From: Pseudomonadota bacterium
GTDB taxonomy: Bacteria; Pseudomonadota; Gammaproteobacteria; Burkholderiales; SG8-39
Reading direction: 5' to 3'
Length of the DNA stretch: 11,989 nucleotides
Assembly: GCA_021848555.1 (NCBI GenBank)
Contig: JAJZUN010000038.1
Coordinates: 1-11,989 of the forward strand
Positions 7,374 through 11,989 of the stretch are shown piece after piece (position 1 is the stretch's first letter; each line of letters opens with the position of its first letter). Position numbers and translations under genes: made by a program. The notes beneath the pieces are model-generated. The model saw only the letters and a list, made by a program, of their open reading frames with translations. It did not search any database and had not been told where the DNA came from.

Positions 7374-7457
7374 ATGGGGCTGAGTGAACATGGCGCGGTC
7401 GCCCGAAACGTCGCCCTGGTGGTCCAAGACGTCGCGGACACCTTGCATGGCAACTGA
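7374..7457 (+). CDS. Possible 27-residue leader ORF between regulator gene and moaA
   Basis: ATG at 7374, seven bases after the regulator stop, opens a 27-codon frame ending in TGA at 7455-7457. Most codons end in G or C, as in neighbouring genes. The end overlaps the moaA ATG at 7447 in another frame. No family is recognised. It may be a translated coupling leader that brings ribosomes to moaA, whose own ribosome binding site is poor, or a chance frame. An alternative is that moaA starts at GTG 7384 or ATG 7390 and no leader exists. Confidence 0.3.
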   Translation: MGLSEHGAVARNVALVVQDVADTLHGN

Positions 7458-8442
7458 TCCGGCCCCTGCGTTGCTTGCGGACCGCTTTGGCCGGCGCATC
7501 GATTACTTGCGCATTTCGGTGACGGATCGGTGCGATCTGCGCTGCAGCTATTGCATGCCCAAAGGCTTTTGTGGCTTCGAGGAGCCGGCGAACTGGCTCG
7601 ACTTCGACGAGATCGAACGCCTGATGGCGGTGTTCGGAAGGTTTGGAGTTCGCCGGGTAAGGATTACCGGAGGCGAGCCCCTGCTGCGTCGTGATCTAGC
7701 GCAACTGGTCGCACGACTGCACCGCCTCAGGGATATCGACGATATCTCCTTGAGCACCAATGCGACCCAACTCGATAGATACGCGATTGAGCTGAAAGCG
7801 GCTGGTTTGTCGCGCATCAACGTGAGTCTGGATTCGCTGCGGCGCGAGCGCATCGAGCGCATAACCGGGCGTGACTGCTACGACCGGATCAATTCCGGGC
7901 TGATGGCAGGCAAGCTTGCCGGTCTGGCTCCGATCAAGATCAACATGGTGGTCATGCGCGGCGTCAACGACGATGAAATCGACGACATGGCGGCATTTTG
8001 CATGGAACATGGATTTATCCTGCGCCTGATCGAGACCATGCCGATGGGAGAGACCGGCCGCAGTGTCCAGTATCTGGACCTGCAGCCAGTGCGCGAGCGC
8101 CTGCTGAGGCGATTCGATCTGGTCGATGCACTGATCGCTGGAGGCGGGCCCGCGCGGTACCTGCGCTCGAGCGACGGTCGGTTCAGCGTCGGTTTCATCA
8201 CGCCACTCTCGCAGCATTTTTGCGAAACCTGCAATCGTGTCCGACTCGGCGTCGACGGCACTCTGTACATGTGTCTGGGGCAGGACGAAAAGCGGGATTT
8301 GGGCTCGCTCCTTCGCTCGGGAGCGACGGACGATCAAATCGCATCGGCCATACGCACTGCCATCGAACTGAAGCCGGAACGGCATGAGTTTCGCGAACTG
8401 CCTGGCAAAATCATTCGGGTAATGAGCGCAACCGGCGGATAG
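7447..8442 (+). CDS. moaA: GTP 3',8-cyclase MoaA, first enzyme of molybdenum cofactor synthesis
   Basis: Radical SAM enzyme that, with MoaC, converts GTP to cyclic pyranopterin monophosphate in the cytoplasm. The protein is 331 residues. The N-terminal radical SAM cluster motif is C29-x3-C33-x2-C36 (CDLRCSYC), followed by the SAM-binding RITGGEPLLR (72-81). The C-terminal cluster motif is C259-x2-C262-x13-C276. The protein ends in Gly-Gly, the conserved tail of the family. I prefer ATG 7447 because homologs begin shortly before the segment DRFGRRIDYLRISVTDRCD; GTG 7384 and ATG 7390 are in-frame alternatives adding about 20 unrelated residues. Its position behind the regulator of a molybdoenzyme operon suggests a dedicated copy that supplies cofactor when the enzyme is induced. 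Whether the genome has another moaA cannot be seen here. Confidence 0.95.
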   Translation: MATDPAPALLADRFGRRIDYLRISVTDRCDLRCSYCMPKGFCGFEEPANWLDFDEIERLMAVFGRFGVRRVRITGGEPLLRRDLAQLVARLHRLRDIDDISLSTNATQLDRYAIELKAAGLSRINVSLDSLRRERIERITGRDCYDRINSGLMAGKLAGLAPIKINMVVMRGVNDDEIDDMAAFCMEHGFILRLIETMPMGETGRSVQYLDLQPVRERLLRRFDLVDALIAGGGPARYLRSSDGRFSVGFITPLSQHFCETCNRVRLGVDGTLYMCLGQDEKRDLGSLLRSGATDDQIASAIRTAIELKPERHEFRELPGKIIRVMSATGG

Positions 8443-8470
8443 ACGAGGACCATAGACGCATTGCCTGCGA

Positions 8471-8486
8471 TGGCACGCCATGTGCG
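8471..8486 (+). promoter_or_regulatory. Sigma-54 promoter-like sequence behind moaA
   Basis: The sequence TGGCACG-CCAT-GTGCG matches the entire -24 box and the TGC of the -12 box of the sigma-54 consensus with the exact register. It lies 29 bases after the moaA stop and points away from moaA. No plus-strand gene follows; a transcript would be antisense to the orphan tail and the DUF2252 gene. It could be a stranded promoter of a lost gene, an antisense promoter, or chance. Confidence 0.35.
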
Positions 8487-8518
8487 ACCCAGTGAGCAGT
8501 GTTACGCGAAATCCCACA

Positions 8519-8650
8519 TCACTTCTTTTTGAACGCTGCTTTCATGGCGGTCGCCGCGCTTTCGATCTGTGCGTCCGGCTCACCGCTTTCGGGGACCGAC
8601 TTCAACGTCTTCACCGTCGCCAGGGTTTCATAGGGTTGCGGGCGGCCACT
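8519..8650 (-). pseudogene. Orphan coding tail without a start (gene remnant)
   Basis: From about 8650 down to TGA at 8519-8521 one minus-strand frame shows strong coding codon use. Its product ends with a Lys-rich tail (MKAAFKKK) after a segment reading YETLATVKTLKSVPESGEP. Upstream, the same frame runs into the DUF2252 gene, where it is only a shadow, and no usable start codon with a ribosome binding site is present. The likely explanation is the C-terminal remnant of a small gene cut by a rearrangement. I do not recognise the family; a phasin-like or other small helical protein is conceivable but unsupported. Confidence 0.35.
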
Positions 8651-8673
8651 GAAGCCGAGGCGCCGACCTCTGT

Positions 8674-9891
8674 TCAGCGGCCAATTCGGCTGCTCGTGTC
8701 CACTTCGAAAGTGTCGGCGTATACGCGCCAGTCCTTTTCCACCAGATCGGAACAGTGTTCGGCTGCCGCAAGGAGCGGGTGCAACCATTTTTCCTGTCGG
8801 CCGAAATCAATCAGTTCGTCGATTGTCGCCGAGCCGTCGCGGCCGCCGCTGCGCAGCTGTCCCCAGGCGACAATTTCCCCCATTACTCTCATCACGCCTT
8901 CCAGCCGGTGCAACTTCCCGTTCCAATGCTCGAAGGCCACGCGGTCCTCACTCGGTTGCAGGCCGCGCAGTACGTATGAGGTCTTGCCCAGCGTTACCGG
9001 TTGCAGGAATGCCATCGAGACGGCCTGCATGCGCCGCTGAATGGCCTCGATGCGGCACGCCTCGTTTGGCCAGCCGGGTTGCTTGAGCGTCAGATGCGAA
9101 GCAAGGCAGGAGGGCAAGGCCTGCTTGAGATCGAGCAGATAGTTGGCATCGGGTGAACCCTTGCCTTCGACCAGTATGACAAAGCGATCCACACCGAGAC
9201 TGCCGGTCCCGGCTATGCGCCTTGCCACGTCGATGACCTCATAAAAGGACGGGTTGGGCTGCTTCTGAGCGAAGCGCCGCATGAACGCGGTCACCCGTTC
9301 GCGCTGTTTATCCGACGCGGGCAGCGCCTTCTTGCCGTCGACTCGCAGGCGGCGTGCCTTCGCATGGCGTATCGTGCGCGTATCCAGATACTCCGGACGA
9401 GCCCTGTTCCTCAATCCGTCCAGCAGCTCGCGCACCAGGCCGTCGGCCGTCTCGCGTTCGACCCAGCGCGCCTTGCCCTGCACGAGGGCGCTGCGATAAG
9501 CATCCAGAAATCCGCGGCAGAGCTTGATTGCATCGCGGCGGGGAACCGCGATGTTACGAGTTCCGACGAGAATACTTGCGAGAAAGCGCACCAAGTCCCA
9601 AGTGCAGGGCGCCAGGGCGGCCTCGTCAAAATCGTTCATGTCGAAGAAGACGAGGCGATTATCGCCCTTATAGCTGCCGAAATTCTGGAAGTGCAGATCC
9701 CCGCACACCCAGGTCACCGGCGCCTGCCGAAAAACAGGCTCGCGCGGGAGTGTCTCATAGAACAAATGGCAAGTGCCGCGCAAAAATGCGAACGCATTTT
9801 GCCGCATGAGCTTGTACTTCAGCGCAAGTCGATCCGGATCCCGTCCTTGGTTGAACTGCCGAATACGTCCGATGACATCCAGCATTGCCAT
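8674..9891 (-). CDS. DUF2252 family protein, kinase-like
   Basis: Protein of 405 residues from ATG 9891; GTG 9903 and ATG 9885 are alternatives, and none has a clear ribosome binding site. The start region leads into RIRQFNQGRDPDRLALKY and FLRGTCHLFYE, which mark the N-terminus of the DUF2252 family. The segments VCGDLHFQNFG (about 62-72) and FFDMNDFDEA (about 82-91) resemble the catalytic loop and metal-binding Asp of aminoglycoside-phosphotransferase-type kinases, so a small-molecule or protein phosphotransferase role is possible but unproven. No signal peptide or membrane helix is seen, so it is probably cytoplasmic. It converges on moaA and has no obvious functional tie to the respiratory module. 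Confidence 0.88.
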   Translation of the reverse strand: MAMLDVIGRIRQFNQGRDPDRLALKYKLMRQNAFAFLRGTCHLFYETLPREPVFRQAPVTWVCGDLHFQNFGSYKGDNRLVFFDMNDFDEAALAPCTWDLVRFLASILVGTRNIAVPRRDAIKLCRGFLDAYRSALVQGKARWVERETADGLVRELLDGLRNRARPEYLDTRTIRHAKARRLRVDGKKALPASDKQRERVTAFMRRFAQKQPNPSFYEVIDVARRIAGTGSLGVDRFVILVEGKGSPDANYLLDLKQALPSCLASHLTLKQPGWPNEACRIEAIQRRMQAVSMAFLQPVTLGKTSYVLRGLQPSEDRVAFEHWNGKLHRLEGVMRVMGEIVAWGQLRSGGRDGSATIDELIDFGRQEKWLHPLLAAAEHCSDLVEKDWRVYADTFEVDTSSRIGR

Positions 9892-9999
9892 GGGTATCTG
9901 CACCGCGCAGGTCTGTTGAACGACAAGGGTACATGATCAGGCAGCCCAGGAGGCGAAGAAGACGCGCGTCCGCCGGGGTCCCGGTGCTCTGAGGAATTT

Positions 10000-10039
10000 C
10001 AAAAGAAAAAGCCGGTGGCGTTTTTGATACGCCACCGGC
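10000..10039 (-). terminator. Rho-independent terminator, minus strand
   Basis: A perfect 10-base stem, GCCGGTGGCG (10011-10020) pairing with CGCCACCGGC (10030-10039), encloses a 9-base loop. Read on the minus strand it is followed by TTTTTCTTTT, a classic terminator tail; the plus strand lacks a T run. It would end transcripts coming from the small-gene unit at 10180-10433 and shield the DUF2252 gene. Confidence 0.75.
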
Positions 10040-10055
10040 CTAAAGTCGGGATTCC

Positions 10056-10074
10056 AAAGGAGGAGGAGGAGAAA
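10056..10074 (+). other. Orphan purine-rich ribosome-binding-like repeat
   Basis: Four tandem GGA/GAG units after AAA make a very strong Shine-Dalgarno-like stretch on the plus strand, yet no ATG, GTG or TTG start with an open frame follows at the right distance. It may be the leftover leader of a deleted gene or simply a purine tract. Confidence 0.35.
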
Positions 10075-10179
10075 CCCCGCAGATCAATCATATTGGAAAA
10101 ATGGTGCGGTGCAATAGCATTTTGTGATTGACCTCATCAGCGGCACGGTTTTTTGGGTGCGTTTCGCGCGTCGAGTCAA

Positions 10180-10302
10180 CTAACAGAACACGTGGACAAC
10201 TCCCGCAATGCGCTTGATGCAAAGCTGACGCCTGTAATTCTTGGTCTTTACCCGCCGGACCTGGCTCGTACCGCCGTGCTGGCGGAAGGTCGTGGCGGAC
10301 AT
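10180..10302 (-). CDS. Possible 40-residue basic small protein coupled to the small lipoprotein
   Basis: The ATG at 10302 overlaps the TGA of the lipoprotein gene by one base (TGATG), a typical coupling arrangement. The frame runs 40 codons to TAG at 10180-10182. The product is rich in Arg and Lys (VRRVKTKNYRRQ in the middle) with two Cys and a hydrophobic end. It has no recognised family or membrane helix. The frame could be accidental; the terminator further down the same strand is consistent with a transcript passing through here. Confidence 0.3.
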   Translation of the reverse strand: MSATTFRQHGGTSQVRRVKTKNYRRQLCIKRIAGVVHVFC

Positions 10303-10433
10303 CAACGTTTCTGACTCGATGGGTCGCCGGGTAGGGTCGGGCTGTTGGTGAGGCCGATGGACACCGAGCAGCCGCCCAGGACGGCTGCGGCAAGGACGAC
10401 AGCGAAGAAACGGGCGAATAGACGACGTTTCAC
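10302..10433 (-). CDS. Small lipoprotein, 43 residues
   Basis: From GTG at 10433 the frame encodes a basic start (MKRRLFARFF), a hydrophobic stretch (about 9-19) and a lipobox VLGGC with Cys22, so the mature lipid-anchored peptide would be only 22 residues (starting CSVSIGLTN and rich in Pro and Ser). The ribosome binding site is weak (TGAAG). It faces away from bkdA1. The lipobox and signal structure are convincing; the family is not recognised. Many proteobacteria carry such tiny outer-membrane lipoproteins. Confidence 0.6.
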   Translation of the reverse strand: MKRRLFARFFAVVLAAAVLGGCSVSIGLTNSPTLPGDPSSQKR

Positions 10434-11960
<1,527 letters not shown>

Positions 11961-11962
11961 CC

Positions 11963-11989
11963 ATGGACATGAGACACCAATTGGAGGAG
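11963..11989 (+). CDS. Start of next gene, probably E1 beta subunit (cut by window edge)
   Basis: Two bases after the bkdA1 stop an ATG opens a frame that is still open at the window edge after nine codons (MDMRHQLEE). Alternatively, TTGGAGGAG at 11981-11989 is the ribosome binding site for a start just beyond the window. Either way the position and operon order of bkd genes predict the E1 beta gene (bkdA2). The nine residues alone identify nothing. Confidence 0.35.

Noticed and set aside
8470..8481. Short palindrome ATGGC-AC-GCCAT as an operator
   Set aside because: It is explained by the overlapping sigma-54-like sequence and is too short to claim on its own.
9531..9553. 8-base inverted repeat CATCGCGG...CCGCGATG
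   Set aside because: It lies inside the DUF2252 coding region and has no T run, so it is probably chance in GC-rich DNA.
9364..9936. Plus-strand frame of 190 codons opposite DUF2252
   Set aside because: Antisense shadow of the DUF2252 gene, which has clear family motifs.
10088..10393. Minus-strand frame of 101 codons in the small-gene region
   Set aside because: It overlaps the lipoprotein in another frame, has Arg/Pro-rich low-quality sequence and no ribosome binding site; the lipobox frame is better supported.

Overview
The window looks like chromosomal DNA of a GC-rich respiratory proteobacterium, probably a beta- or gammaproteobacterium. The evidence is the Tat-exported molybdoenzyme, the NtrC-type sigma-54 regulator, and a branched-chain keto acid dehydrogenase gene whose protein reads almost like the Pseudomonas BkdA1 subunit. 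No rRNA, tRNA, CRISPR array or complete insertion sequence was seen.

Region 1 (1-3207, minus strand) is a respiratory operon read right to left: a small exported tri-haem cytochrome c, a Tat-exported molybdopterin oxidoreductase of the DMSO reductase superfamily, and a DmsB-like four-cluster ferredoxin subunit that runs off the left edge. A membrane anchor would be expected just outside the window. Region 2 (3208-3708) is a divergent control region. It holds three copies of a palindrome of the form GTTACC-N4-GGTAAC and two oppositely facing sigma-54 promoter candidates. Region 3 (3709-8442, plus strand) encodes a Tat-exported PhnD-like periplasmic binding protein, a membrane histidine kinase, an NtrC-family sigma-54 response regulator, a possible 27-codon leader ORF, and MoaA, the first enzyme of molybdenum cofactor synthesis.

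The likely logic of regions 1-3 is as follows. The binding protein captures an oxyanion in the periplasm and signals through the kinase to the regulator. The regulator binds the palindromes and, with sigma-54, switches on the molybdoenzyme operon, while the local moaA raises cofactor supply. The same three-part sensing layout is known from the arsenite systems AioXSR and ArxXSR. The substrate here cannot be read from the sequence. The tri-haem cytochrome and an unusual iron-sulfur ligand set in the catalytic subunit suggest a variant that does not match a standard named operon.

Region 4 (about 8443-10653) is a looser stretch: a stranded sigma-54-like promoter, an orphan coding tail, a DUF2252 protein on the minus strand, a terminator hairpin, and a probable minus-strand unit of two very small genes, the first a 43-residue lipoprotein. 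Region 5 (10654-11989, plus strand) starts the branched-chain keto acid dehydrogenase operon: a 24-codon leader ORF overlapping bkdA1 by ATGA, complete bkdA1, and the start of the next gene at the right edge. Regions 1-3 look like an accessory respiratory module set beside ordinary chromosomal metabolism.
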